The notes beneath the pieces are model-generated. The model searched no databases. It was not told the origin of the DNA and saw only the letters and a program-made list of their open reading frames with translations. Below are positions 25,623-38,926 of a DNA stretch of 64,000 nt, piece by piece. The position numbers and the translations under genes were made by a program. Numbering within the stretch: the first letter of the stretch is position 1; each line of letters begins with the position of its first letter. Origin of the DNA: Paramecium octaurelia (taxonomy: Eukaryota > Ciliophora > Oligohymenophorea > Peniculida > Parameciidae); contig CAJJDP010000031.1 in assembly GCA_905182995.1 (NCBI GenBank), positions 253,725-317,724 on the forward strand, written 5' to 3'.

Positions 25623-26332
25623 TCATTCTTTTGCATACTATTATCTTAAATCCCAACACTCCAAAAATGTATATACTTTTAGATTGAATAATTGATACAA
25701 ATGAAAATAAGCCTGATTCATTGCTAGATGCCATAATCCATGCCAAAGCCTTATGTAATCTTTATATTCATCCAAACCAAAATAAAATGCCACAAAACCA
25801 ATAAGTAAGTAAAATAATCCTTTCTGTAGGTAATCCTTATTTACAATTTAACCTTTCTTTGGGTAGAATGTTTATTTGATTATAAACATGATTAAACTTA
25901 TTAATATTGCAATCACAGTTGCCCATACATTCCATGCATGTGATTCTTATATTATTACAACAGCTATGAAATTAATCCATTGAATAGACTTTCTTGTCTT
26001 TCTATCGTTTTGCATTTTAACAATTGAATAATTCCATCTAACTTTTAGATCATTTTGAATACCAATCCACAAATTGATGCAATGTTATTAAGCTGATGCC
26101 AATCAACCTCTTTTAATATAATTGGCTCTACACCTATACTTTCAGACAGATGATACATAAATGAGGACACAAACAATAATACAGATAGGAACAATGTATG
26201 AGCATTCTTAATTTAGTATGTGTAAATGATTTAGGGGATCATTACTCAATTTGAAACTGCAGTTATTATTACCATTAAAAACATTTCTACTGGAGAATGC
26301 AAATATTTATTTGTTTTCCCAGTGTCAATCAT
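25623..26332 (-). CDS. TMEM8/myomaker-like seven-helix membrane protein, frame disturbed
   Basis: The pattern fits the TMEM8 branch of the CREST superfamily: an N-terminal helix ending in a VMIP turn, a helix ending SSFMYHLSES (conserved Ser and His), a D-W-H region, and C-terminal FGLDEYKDYIRLWHGLWH with the late Asp and paired His. CREST members are thought to be metal-dependent lipid hydrolases. Two problems occur: an in-frame TGA at about 26247, inside the first conserved helix-turn, and a frame change near 26040, where the helix resumes as INLWIGIQNDL without a good intron. The gene is either read with base errors, slightly decayed, or starts downstream at MIPQIIY. Confidence 0.55.
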
Positions 26333-26639
26333 AAATAAATTTAAAATTTAATAATCAAAGACTCAACTTATTAAAAATGATAAATATATATTAGAATTAT
26401 TTATCACTAGGCTTTATAACATATATCTATATATATTGCTCTTACACTAATCATTTGCTAGAATAATTGGAATAAAACTATATACAAATATATTAATTTA
26501 TAATTAAGAATTACATTTAAAATAGTCAATGTATTCCTAATCGATTTAATCTATTATTAGATTCCAATTTAATAATGTAATTTTGAATCAAGTTTTAATT
26601 TATTTTAAAAGAAATATTAAATTATACACTATATGAAAA

Positions 26640-28088
26640 TCAATTATTCAACAATATAGATAACAAATTTCCTGATGGTACACTTATTTTACTATTGAAT
26701 CCTCCTCCTCCTCCACCTAATAATTGTAAATAAAACGAAAAGTCATTCACTTGATTTTTTTTTTCATCCTGTTATGATTAGGATTAATTATCTGTTTAAT
26801 TTCTAGGTAATTCTGGTTATCCTTTGGTTTATTTTTATCCTGCGACCTAAATAATGGAGGTTCTCTAGCTTTCTTTTTATAATTAGTTCTATTCTAAATT
26901 GATTTAAGTAAATCTAGTATTTCTTTATTAAAAGCTAAATTACTCCTCATCTTTTTATAGTTTAGGGATTTATTATGATGGTTCTTTGAAATCATAAGTC
27001 TCAATAGATGTATTTTTATTTGTAATGCTCTAATTTTTTTGGCTGTAGTTAACTTATTATTAACTTAATATATCCAAATTATATTAGTTATAAGGGATTC
27101 CTTGATATCCTTGATTATATGTTTAATTTACTTATTAAAAATTATTGACTGAATAAAGAGGTTAATGATTAGATGGGTAAATATTATCAAAGTTTTGATA
27201 ATTAATTTAGTTTAAATATAATTATTATCCAGGTTGATTTAATATATCGATCTATTAAGCTTAATAATTGAATTAAGACAAATTTTGAACTAAGTTAGGT
27301 GTTTAATTAGAAATAATTAAGTCATTATTATAAGGAAAGAAAGCAGATACTTATTCTTCTTAATTATGATTGTAAACATTTTATAACAAATTTGATTATA
27401 TCTCAAAATTGTGAAAACTTTCTTAACCTATATTATTAATTTCTTATTGGAAAATTTATTATCCAAAATTTTAATCATCTGAGAAATTACATTGATATTT
27501 CTCAATCAATTGATTGCAATTAAAATCATCTTCTTACTTCTAATGCTATTGATCTGTATCAATTGAAAAAGTTAAACTATTTTTCTCTTTGTCTATTTAT
27601 TCAGAACCACTCATTTCATCAATTCTATTGGTATCTGGTAAATCAATTTTCTAATCATCATGATAATTGTTATATTGTTAACTTGCAAATGAAAAATCCT
27701 GATTTTATTTGTTTTTCTTAAAACACTCTTTATTTTGAGCATAATCCAGTTAATGAAATGTGCAGGCATCGTCTATGTAATCTTGCTTTTAAAATCTTTC
27801 TTATTCCACTTATTCTAATGCCGTCTGAATTCTTTCATTTTGATTAGATTCACACTCTTCTGGATTTTCTTATACATCAACTTTTTAAGGACTTTTAATA
27901 ACAGCCTCTTTGACATCATTTAATTTCCTTTTCTTATAAGGAGACAAAGTCTTTATTAGAGAATTTGATTCATCATCTATTAATTTTATCAAGTAGTTTT
28001 ATCTCCTTCTAGCTTTATATTTTTGAACAAGATAATAAACATTCCATCCAAATACTCCTAAAAATGTTACTGCAAAAGGAATCTCCAT
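26640..28088 (-). CDS. N/Q-rich protein with N-terminal membrane anchor
   Basis: One open frame of 483 codons. Residues 4-22 are hydrophobic (IPFAVTFLGVFGWNVYYLV), followed by a basic cluster (KYKARRR), which marks an N-terminal signal anchor with a cytosolic tail. The remaining 450 residues are of low complexity, rich in Q, N, D and E, partly because TAA and TAG add many glutamines. Near the C-terminus is a run of six glycines followed by Phe (after QLLGG). No catalytic motif. Such proteins in Paramecium are common and mostly uncharacterised. The reading is sound because no TGA interrupts it. Confidence 0.7.
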
Positions 28089-29304
28089 GATTAATAAAAA
28101 TAATATTAATTACTTTAAATTTTACCATTTCCAATTCCATTTATGTAGATCCAAAAATTAAGATGAAATAAATCTAAATATTAAATTATCAATTTTCTGA
28201 TTATCCATTATTTAATTTGTAAATGGTAATATATTATTTTACTTCACGAATCGAAATAACAAGTTTTTACATTAATAGTATATAGAGAGGGTGAAAAAAG
28301 TATGCTTGTTAAAACTGTATCAAACTTTGCCTTATAATCTTCAAACTATTAGAAATTATTGTGAAGACTAGTTGAATCAAAATAGTTAAAACTAATTATG
28401 ATGTTAGTTACAATTCTACCTATTGTTACTTTATATCATTCAACTTATATTAAATTATATTTTCTTAGTGATGTTTCAAACTTATTTTGTTTTATTATTA
28501 TTGATTTATATTATTATAATAATTGATTGATATAATTTCTATCTCAAATTATTAATAAACTTTAAGATCATGTAATAATGTCGAAAAGATTCAAACTTAA
28601 GTAAATGTAATAATGAAATTAGTGGGAAATATTAGTTCTTTCACTAATTGATATCTTTTATGTTTTAATGGATTATAGTATAGCGAACGATATTAATAAG
28701 TTAATATCATGTAAGAAATATTAATTCTAGTTTATATATGGCAATATTATAATTTTTATTGATTAATATGCTATTTTGTTACAAATTTAAATTTAGAATG
28801 AATTAAATGCAAATTTTAATAGAATTATAAATAGAATTGTATATAGCTCTAAAGTTTTGAGAACAGATATGTATACAATTTGAAAGGGTTAGATGTGTAT
28901 GATAATTATTGAGGATGGATATATTAATACTTGATGGATTTATTTAATTAATATAGAATACAGAATTAGATCATGTATTAATATTATAGCTTAAATTAAT
29001 TTGTTCTAAGAGAAATTCTTGATTTCATATAATATAGAACCCTAATGAGAATTCGAATTTTCACTTTTGCAATTCTTTTGTATAATATAGATTGAGTTTT
29101 AATTAGAATGCATGAATAGTGAAATGACGTATAGATATGAAAGTTGAAATGTATAAGGTTGTGTATTATAGAGAATACGTTATAATTAATAAAAATTTTG
29201 GGGGTGTGTGCAAGATTTAATTGTTTTTATCGATTAATTTGCTCTAGAAAAGGTAAAAGAATTGAAATCGTAATCAATAATATCTTTTATTTATCTGTAA
29301 ACAC
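28089..29304. other. upstream region of actin, no gene seen
   Basis: About 1.2 kb between the divergent N/Q-rich gene and actin. Only short ORFs occur, for example a 40-codon one on the minus strand near 28600-28710. Long T and A runs are frequent. The last 130 bp before the actin ATG contain a pyrimidine-rich tract and are the likely core promoter, though no clear element can be named. Confidence 0.4.
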
Positions 29305-30489
<1,185 letters not shown>

Positions 30490-30535
30490 GAGATAATAAG
30501 TATTAATATCAATATAAATAACATTTTATCAATAC

Positions 30536-30787
30536 TCATTTTGGGTTGTTCATTTTTATTTTGTGGTCAATTATTGCAAACTCTTCCTTACTGCAATCCA
30601 ACTATGGTGAGTTAAATTAAGATAAAGAAAATCTTTTTCTCCAAGCCAATTAAGCAATTAATTCTACCTTTTGTGATTCGAATTCACTTAAAAATAAAAT
30701 AAATGGAGTAACAAATACAGCATACCATATATTCCTTCTTCTTACAAATCCTTTGCTAAATACAAAACTTAATATTTTTTTTCTCAT
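30536..30787 (-). CDS. small protein with one membrane segment, 83 residues
   Basis: Single exon. A very basic start (MRKKILSFVFSKGFVRRR) leads to a hydrophobic segment (IWYAVFVTPFILFL) and then a polar tail. A basic, Ser/Arg-rich N-terminus followed by one helix suits a small mitochondrial inner-membrane subunit, but this is only a guess. It is convergent with actin, with 46 bp between stop codons, which is typical spacing here. No family recognised. Confidence 0.6.
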
Positions 30788-31050
30788 TTTTTAAACCTAT
30801 TATTGCTTATAACTTATATTAAATTAAACTCATTCAATAATCTAAACAAATTATATTATCAATAAAACTATAATCAGCATATTTAGTCCAAAATTGTATG
30901 TAAATATTTTGTCTATTCAGTCATAATTATATTAGAAGTCATGCAAGTGTATGGTCTATTTATAATTTTGCTTATTTATCAGGTTAATAATGTTATATGT
31001 AAATCATATTCAAAGTTATTATGTTATTCAAATCGATAAGAATATTTTAA

Positions 31051-32407
31051 ATCTTAGCTTTGTTTTTAATCTGAATACGGAATGTTAAAATATTCTATAT
31101 TCTAGTTAATCTGATCTCATTACACTGATTCAAATAGTGCAATAATTAAGAAGAGAACCAACTGTAGAGAATTACTAATCATATCTATTAATATCAGATT
31201 CTATTTGTTTATACAGTTAATTATAAAGAGAAAAACCCAACCTAAAAATTATAATAACTATATTAATTTTCATATGTTATATCATGACATATACACTATT
31301 AGGTTAGATTGTGTCAATTAAGATCAATAATGAGGATTAACTAGAATTTTTATCTATTTATATATAAAAACCTAATTATTTAATTTAACTGAATAATACA
31401 TACAATTAATTTCTATAAATTAACACCTAAAATATTATTTAAAAAAAAATAAATAATATTAAGGATGGATTATTGATATATTCATATTGATCTATATAAA
31501 ATTATTTAAATTAGGTTATTTAATAAAAATGAGGATAATAAAATATTTACAAATATAATCACAAAATTTAATGTAGATTATTTAAAATCTTAGCAAATTT
31601 GGTACATATATCTAATAACCATTCCTAATTCTTTTCCATTAGATTATCAAAATTCTTTCTACCATGAAGCCCAAATATCAATGATTCTTCTTAATCAATA
31701 TTATCATCAGTTATTATGCTGATATCCTAAGATTTACTGATTTTAATTCTTCGTTAAAAGAGTTCAGTCGATGGTTAATCCAATTATTTTAATTCAGAAA
31801 AATAATCTTCATACAATATTTGCAATATCCCCATTATGGCAAGAATAATAAACTTACACTACATTTTATGGTTTATATTTTGATAAGCCATATAATTGGA
31901 TGATTCAATTAAATTAGATACAAATAATCTGAAAATGAAATATTCGCCTGCAATCATTTTTTCTTAATAGACTCCAATCTTAAGTGTATTTTTTGCATAG
32001 TATTTAGTTCTTTTTGCAACAAATAAAGGAGCTTTTATGTTTTAACTTTTAAACAATGATAAAAACAGTGAAGCTTAAATTAATTCTGGAATTTTATCCT
32101 TTTCTGTAAATTTTTCCATGTTATTCATAACTTAAATTGTTAATTGCATTAATTAATTCTATCTGCACTATATAGAGCTTTCACTATTTGGATTTTTTGA
32201 ATTTTCATTTGATTGTTGTATAAATTAAATTGAAGAACATGATTTAATCAATGGGTCTATAATATTAGATATCCATTATTTGATAATAGCTTTACAGATA
32301 AGTACATCTTAATTGGAGATTTTTTCAAGACATTTTGAATATTTTGATCGAAGTTGCTTAAGTTGCTAAAGTTTTAGATTTCGTTTTTATCTATTGATAT
32401 GATATAA
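31051..32407. repeat. first copy of an exact 1,357-bp direct repeat
   Basis: This stretch is repeated, identically as far as I could compare by eye, at 32409-33765. The two copies are separated only by the single N at 32408. On the minus strand it holds the C-terminal half of the paralogue described at 32917-34364 (stop at 31559), cut off at the N. Identity including introns and spacer, with an undetermined base at the joint, points to a gap-closing error rather than a real duplication. Confidence 0.9.
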
Positions 32408-32408
32408 N
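32408..32408. other. undetermined base (N) at the repeat junction
   Basis: The only ambiguous base seen in the window. It sits exactly between the two copies of the 1,357-bp repeat, as an assembler would leave at a forced join. Confidence 0.95.
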
Positions 32409-33765
32409 ATCTTAGCTTTGTTTTTAATCTGAATACGGAATGTTAAAATATTCTATATTCTAGTTAATCTGATCTCATTACACTGATTCAAATAGTGCAA
32501 TAATTAAGAAGAGAACCAACTGTAGAGAATTACTAATCATATCTATTAATATCAGATTCTATTTGTTTATACAGTTAATTATAAAGAGAAAAACCCAACC
32601 TAAAAATTATAATAACTATATTAATTTTCATATGTTATATCATGACATATACACTATTAGGTTAGATTGTGTCAATTAAGATCAATAATGAGGATTAACT
32701 AGAATTTTTATCTATTTATATATAAAAACCTAATTATTTAATTTAACTGAATAATACATACAATTAATTTCTATAAATTAACACCTAAAATATTATTTAA
32801 AAAAAAATAAATAATATTAAGGATGGATTATTGATATATTCATATTGATCTATATAAAATTATTTAAATTAGGTTATTTAATAAAAATGAGGATAATAAA
32901 ATATTTACAAATATAATCACAAAATTTAATGTAGATTATTTAAAATCTTAGCAAATTTGGTACATATATCTAATAACCATTCCTAATTCTTTTCCATTAG
33001 ATTATCAAAATTCTTTCTACCATGAAGCCCAAATATCAATGATTCTTCTTAATCAATATTATCATCAGTTATTATGCTGATATCCTAAGATTTACTGATT
33101 TTAATTCTTCGTTAAAAGAGTTCAGTCGATGGTTAATCCAATTATTTTAATTCAGAAAAATAATCTTCATACAATATTTGCAATATCCCCATTATGGCAA
33201 GAATAATAAACTTACACTACATTTTATGGTTTATATTTTGATAAGCCATATAATTGGATGATTCAATTAAATTAGATACAAATAATCTGAAAATGAAATA
33301 TTCGCCTGCAATCATTTTTTCTTAATAGACTCCAATCTTAAGTGTATTTTTTGCATAGTATTTAGTTCTTTTTGCAACAAATAAAGGAGCTTTTATGTTT
33401 TAACTTTTAAACAATGATAAAAACAGTGAAGCTTAAATTAATTCTGGAATTTTATCCTTTTCTGTAAATTTTTCCATGTTATTCATAACTTAAATTGTTA
33501 ATTGCATTAATTAATTCTATCTGCACTATATAGAGCTTTCACTATTTGGATTTTTTGAATTTTCATTTGATTGTTGTATAAATTAAATTGAAGAACATGA
33601 TTTAATCAATGGGTCTATAATATTAGATATCCATTATTTGATAATAGCTTTACAGATAAGTACATCTTAATTGGAGATTTTTTCAAGACATTTTGAATAT
33701 TTTGATCGAAGTTGCTTAAGTTGCTAAAGTTTTAGATTTCGTTTTTATCTATTGATATGATATAA
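32409..33765. repeat. second copy of the 1,357-bp direct repeat
   Basis: Same sequence as 31051-32407. This copy is continuous on its right side with the rest of the gene (to 34364), so it is the complete locus, and the left copy is the suspect one. Confidence 0.9.
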
Positions 33766-34364
33766 TATTACTTATAACTTTTACTCCATCTTGTATATGC
33801 TAAGATAAATATAAAAAGAACTTTTAACCGAGAAACATTTAGCTGATATCTTCTTGTTCTATGTAGAATTTAATATTATTCTCTTGGTGTGGACTTAACA
33901 CGCAAATTGGGCAATTATAATTAAGAGGGATCTTCATTATATTTTTAAAATTCTCTTGAATTTCTTGATTGAATTCTACTAGGTCTGTAACTTCTATTTG
34001 TATGATAATAAGAAATAGAGTCTGAATAACTATCATTTTTTTATTGGTTCTAATAGTCGTATGATTATGCTCTTTTTGAATCTTATCCATTTTAGTATAG
34101 CCCACTTGTAGAAGGCAAATATTCTTAAAATTCTTAATCAAGAAATGTATATTGTTTTGGTTTAATAACTGGCGGTAGATGTGGATATTAGCAAATTTTT
34201 ATTAGTTTAGATATTTCTTTATGCTTATGTCCTATTTCTCTACTTAACAATTCATTTTGTTATTTTAAACTTAAGTTTTCTAATTCATACATTTTCAATT
34301 TTAAGAGTTGATTTTAAGAAAGTCTAATATGTTTTATATGTTTACTCGTTAGTTTATGAAACAT
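32917..34364 (-). CDS. paralogue 1 of an unrecognised tandem family (LFVAKRT family)
   Basis: Starts MFHKLTSKHIKHIRL, with a coiled coil over the first 60 residues and then an S/Y/R/Q-rich linker. The C-terminal half contains APLFVAKRTKYYAKN, GEYFIFRLFVSNLIESSNY, ILYEDYFSELKQL, then DNIDQEESLIFGLHG and a final helix. The same ordered blocks recur in the three neighbouring genes (35791-37404, 37418-38628, 38927-40559). One or two introns are needed between linker and C-terminal half; a 22-nt candidate lies near 33800. GEYFIFRLF briefly suggested RasGAP, but the neighbours do not keep that pattern. The cellular role is unknown. Confidence 0.6.
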
Positions 34365-34737
34365 GACTATCTATTTGAACATCTTTTTCATACTAGGTTG
34401 AATCTAGTTAGATGGCTTTATTTTTTAGTTTCAAAGCATAAGGTTAATGATAATGATCATTTTATCTTGGACTAAAGACTGCATTTTTATCGGTTATATG
34501 CAGATTAAACTGTCCCGGTTACAATAATTATAGCATTTTTTTGATGATGTAATAAAAAATTATTAATAAATACAATTAATTGACTAAATTGCCTTAATGT
34601 AGCGAATCATATTTAATTGAGAAGGTTCAATATAATTTTATCTAAGATTTTACATAAATTGATATCGAGACAACCTGTTATTGAAACTGAGTATCATGTT
34701 TTGATCGATTTAAATAAACCGTTAAATTTATCCAAAG
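34365..34737. other. intergenic, nothing seen
   Basis: Spacer upstream of paralogue 1, A+T-rich, without a convincing frame. Confidence 0.35.
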
Positions 34738-35595
34738 TCAATATAACTTGGATAACATTAGCACCCATTAACCTATAATCAAAGTAGTGTTTATTAAATA
34801 ATTGAGTTATAGGAGTTAAATAACAATACCATTCTTAGGGCAACGAATTTGGTTAGTTTTTGGTAGGTAGTATTTTTATATTCTAAGTTGATATTGAGCG
34901 TATATATTTGGATAAGTACGAACACAAAGTGCCACCAAGCTAAATCCAATTTTAGTCAACTTAAATCCAAACTGAATGCTATATAATTGTATTATTATAA
35001 TATTGATTAACTCAATTAAGCCTTGCCTTTTAAAGTAAAAAGTTTTTGTAAAATCTTCTTTGATTTAAAAATGCAATTTGAATTCAACCTTCATAACGAT
35101 AAAGTAGAATTTAACTATTAATTTTTATCATCTTAAGTTGGTGAAAAAATAACAATTTCACGTGAAATTATTTTGAATGGTCTTTAATTCTTTTTAAACT
35201 AAATTTACTCTATACCTTAGAAATGGCAATTAAGAAAATTATTTTAATATTTATAATGTGGTATAAATTCAATTATTACCATATTTTAAGAAACCATTTG
35301 CTTAGTTTCCTTCCTAAAATTCCCAGACAAATTAACTATAGTTTCGAGAATCTAAACTTAAATTAAAGTAGAATGACTCTCCGTTTTCATATTAACTATA
35401 CATTCTAATGATGATATAAGTAATGTATTTATTTAGAAATAATGAGAATTTAATAAATGAATGAATTTGATTGATGACATCTTCAAAATTATTTGTTAGG
35501 CTTATTTTATACACTTTGAAAAAACATGTTAAATGATGATCAACTTGTAATCTTAGTCTTCTTTTTTGTTTCTTTTTAGCAATTAATTTTGTCAT
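34738..35595 (-). pseudogene. possible decayed gene
   Basis: Three protein-like blocks follow each other on the minus strand in different frames: 35595 to about 35270 (MTKLIAKKKQKRRLRLQ ... FVWEFQEGNQANGFLKYG), about 35270-35090 (PHYKYQNNFLNCHFQG ... IFSPTQDD), and about 35100-34738 (FGFKLTKIGFSLVALCVRTY ...). The first junction is a simple one-base frame change, with no plausible GT...AG intron. It may be a decaying gene of the local array, or real sequence with base errors. No family is recognised, and the blocks do not show the LFVAKRT motif. Confidence 0.35.
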
Positions 35596-35790
35596 GTATC
35601 ACTTATTATATCTGATTTGAAATTTGTATTGAAGTTTTAGTTCAAAAGTATTCATACGGTGATTAATTATTAGTGGTTAGAGTATGATTGAGAAAGGGCA
35701 AATTCATCTTTCTATAAGAAATATATAGAGGTTTCTTTTTTTATGTATGTAAAATATTACAATAAAAAAACAGCATATAAATATATAGAA

Positions 35791-37404
35791 TCAAATATTA
35801 TTTTAAGATGCTAGATTATTAACACTATTTCGAAATAAGGTTTAGATTTCGGCATACCATTTTTAATTTACTTTTATTAGGTTTTCGTAGAAATCTAAAT
35901 TATTCAAACCTAGTATCATAATTTCATTTTAGTCAATATTTTCATCCTCAATGATCTTTAGTTCCTGATTTTTTGTCTAATTAATATTTAATCTTTTCTA
36001 AATGATTTTTAATACTTTTGGTTAAAATACTTATAATTCCTTAAAGTAATCCATATAGAGAATTTAGATTAAACTACAAATAGATACTAATTAAAATTTA
36101 GATTCAGCTAGGTGATGCTCGTTTATGCATTGTAATTGATTTGAGCTTTTAATAATTTCATCAATTATAAAAGAAAGGAATATATAATCACAAATTATTA
36201 GTAACTATTCTTTTGAATTTAGTTTAGTTTTAGTTCTCTTTGCCACAAATAAACTACTTTTCTTATTGATTTACAAAATGTGATTTTAGGCCTAAAGCAA
36301 TATTTCTTGGTTGAGATATGCTGCTTTGGTCATATGATCCAAATTCTAAAAAAACAATAAAGTCAAATTTATCATCCATTATTTTCGATTTTGGATGAAT
36401 TTTTAATCATTAGGGTTTTAGTTCTCTTTAAAATTTGAAGAGAACTTGCTCTATTTGATCGTAAATAAAACCTTTTCCATTAATTTTTCATGCCATTTCA
36501 TTTTAATGTCAACAATTTACTCTTTATTAGAGGATTCGAACCTGGCTCTTAATTCTCTTAAATTTTAAATAGTTTTTAATTGTTTTATTCTCAATTTTTT
36601 AATCAATCTAAATATAAAAATGAGTATAAAGCCCCACATTTTAAAAATATTTTTAGATTTTTTTAATTTCTATAAGTCATTTTTACCATATTTAAAAGGC
36701 TATTCAACTCTATTTTCAAAGAAATTGATATAATTAGGAATTTATTTACCTTATTTTTTTTACAGTTAATAATGAGAATTCTATGAATCAATATATATTT
36801 TAAAATCTAAGATCTCATTGCATTAAAGCATACTCTTTTAAACTTCATTAGGAATTTCTTATTCGATTAAATAAGAATGTGAAAATTGTGGATTTCTATG
36901 GTTGAGTGATATTGATCTTAACTTATTACTGGGTTCTTCCTTATCTCCAATATAATTTAATTTGTTTTCAATAGTGATACCTTAATTAATAGGATGTTAT
37001 AATTATTTCAATTTATTGTGGGGTTTTCTTTCAGTTACATCTAAAATTATAGAATTTCTTTATCCTACAGATAGATCTATTTCTTTTTTATTAACTCTTT
37101 TTTATAGTAATAGGCTATTTTTAAAATCTTCATCAAATTGATTCGATTATTATTACTATAATGATCTTCGTTTTTCTTATTCTTTTTGAACACTTCTTTT
37201 CATTAATTCATTTTCTATATATTTTGAAAGTTATGGTAATTGATTCTTTTAAATATTTTTCGTATTTTGATCAGGCTTAGAATCTTTCTTAGTATTTCTA
37301 CTAGGTGGTATTAAAAATTGATGAAACATTTGCAGTTTAATTATATTTAAGTTTTTGTGGAATGCATTTATATAATTTAAGAAATTAAATATTAAATGAA
37401 TCAT
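35791..37404 (-). CDS. paralogue 2 of the LFVAKRT family
   Basis: A single frame of 538 codons from MIHLIFNFLNYINAF. An alternative start at 37329 (MFHQFLIPPSR) lines up with the MFH start of paralogue 1. A low-complexity Q/K/S/N-rich half comes first (for example RRSLQQQQSNQFDEDF). A hydrophobic basic block follows (MWGFILIFIFRLIKKLRI), then helical sequence, SSLFVAKRTKTKLNS, ILYMDYFKELQVF, and the terminal module ENIDQNEIMILGLNNL with a last helix ending NNI. Motif order and spacing match paralogue 1. Its start lies 14 bp after the stop of paralogue 3, same strand. Function unknown. Confidence 0.7.
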
Positions 37405-37417
37405 TGGGATTAGTAAG

Positions 37418-38628
37418 TCAATCTAAATTATCACAAATTTCAATTTAAGAATAAATATTTTGTATTGTTTTATCAAATAGTTTTCCTAATAATTTATATA
37501 AACTCTCTTTTTTCTTCATCAAATTCTTTACATGTTCTTCTGATTTTAATCCTACAATTATGGTCTCTGATAAACTAATATCCTTAGTGTCTATTAAAAT
37601 TAATTCCTGATTTTTATCTCCGGAAATATGAAGTTTTCGTTAAAAAAGAACTTTGTCACTAACATCCCCTCTTTAAGGCATATTAACAAAATATTTAATA
37701 AAATAAATATGAATGATACTGGCAACTTCTATTATTTTTTTTTTTTATTAAAGATTGTGTTTAAGAGATTAATATTTTAATTTATTTGCTTAATCGAAGA
37801 ATTACTTCATTATAATGTTGAAATAAACAAATTCACCAGCAATAAGTTAATACTCTGTTTTTGAAAGTGGTGAATTTTAAAATTTTAATCTTCTTGCAAG
37901 GAATAATGTCATTTAAGTATTCTAGGTTATCATAGTAGCCCTGGATACTTCTTTAATAATTTCAATTGGAATATATCCTTTTCGGGTTATTAATTCAATA
38001 TTTTAAAATAGAAATTTGGCGTAGTTCAAGCACCAAAGTTATTCTTAGTCTTAAATCTTCTCACTATCAATTAATTCATCATTAGTTTTATTTTCAGAAT
38101 TCTTATCCATATAATACAATATTTTTTAAAATGCAGGTGCCGTCCATTCTTGCATTTTTTATATAAAATCCTCATTTAGGTTTCTATCAATTTTAAATGC
38201 GGTTTTTAAGCTATTAAAATGTTCTATCTTAGCACGTTAAGCATAATAGTCATCTGATATATGTTAAGCCAATCTTAAATACAACAAAACAAGTCTCCCT
38301 ATAACTTTGGTAAGACATCTAAATTTGTTTAGAATTTTAAATTTTCTTTAATTCTAACAAAACAAATTTGTAATTCTACTAATCTCTGTTTGATATTACA
38401 ATTTAAGTGGCATTATTTATTTTCTTTTAGTATATCTTGAGGTTGATAATATGAAATTTTCAGGACTCTATTACTATTTTTCTTGTAGATTATTTCTAAT
38501 AATTGTAGAAGGATTAATAGTTGACCTAAATCTGACTTTTTCACCATGAGTATAATTATAATCTAAAATTAGATCAAGCACTACCTATTCTTCTGGCTTG
38601 CTTCAGTTCATCGTGATCATAACCCATG
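37418..38628 (-). CDS. paralogue 3 of the LFVAKRT family
   Basis: 385 residues with two introns (23 nt at 38563-38585, and 30 nt near 38515). The coding length is exactly divisible by three after removing them. It lacks the long low-complexity region of the others, starting MGYDHDELKQARRI, so it is the shortest member. Shared blocks: KVIGRLVLLYLRLAQ, TLFLARRLKFQNSPL (the LFVAKRT motif), IAGEFVYFNIIMKQFF, and the terminal module TKDISLSETIIVGLKSEEH. Between the last two is a long K/Q-rich loop that includes nine codons of mainly Lys. No enzyme motif seen. Confidence 0.7.
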
Positions 38629-38721
38629 GTATAGTTAATGTCAGCTTTAATTTTTGAATTTAGCTAAGAATTCTCAGTCGAGAGTTAATCCATATATACA
38701 TCTAAATTACATTGTATTTAA

Positions 38722-38870
38722 CGAGGGGCTTTGGCTTGCCTAGGACGTATGGGAGAAAGGTTCAGCTTAGGGATATTTTGTTATCTAACAGTCACTGTTT
38801 AACATTGATGGGAGTCTTTGTAGTTACGCATAATGTAATCCTAATGGAGTGACAAAGATAATTTTTTTTG
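38722..38870 (+). ncRNA. candidate Pol III RNA gene in a G+C-richer island
   Basis: About 140 bp in the spacer between paralogues 3 and 4 stand out by much higher G+C than their surroundings. The segment holds a box-A-like TGGCTTGCCTAGG (38733-38745), a partial box-B-like GGTTCAGCTTA (38760-38770) and ends in a run of eight T (38863-38870), the signal that ends RNA polymerase III transcripts. Short complementary pieces can pair, for example AACAG with CTGTT and GTCACT with AGTGAC. It is not a tRNA, 5S, U6 or other RNA I recognise. The strand is inferred from the boxes and the T run. Confidence 0.35.
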
Positions 38871-38926
38871 ATTTTATCTCTACATGATTATTTCTAGTAA
38901 TTTAAAAAAAAGTATTTGAAATATAA

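Noticed and set aside
33000-33500. RasGAP domain in paralogue 1 (GEYFIFRLF followed by helices)
   Set aside because: The three sister genes do not keep the pattern, and no arginine finger region is visible, so I do not use the name.
36520-36560. GGTTCGAATCC on the minus strand, a perfect tRNA T-arm/box B
   Set aside because: It lies inside the coding frame of paralogue 2, with no box A, acceptor stem or anticodon arm around it. It is chance.
37418-37681. Separate small gene starting MPQRGDVSDKV
   Set aside because: The frame is continuous with paralogue 3 upstream and carries that family's C-terminal module, so it is the end of that gene.
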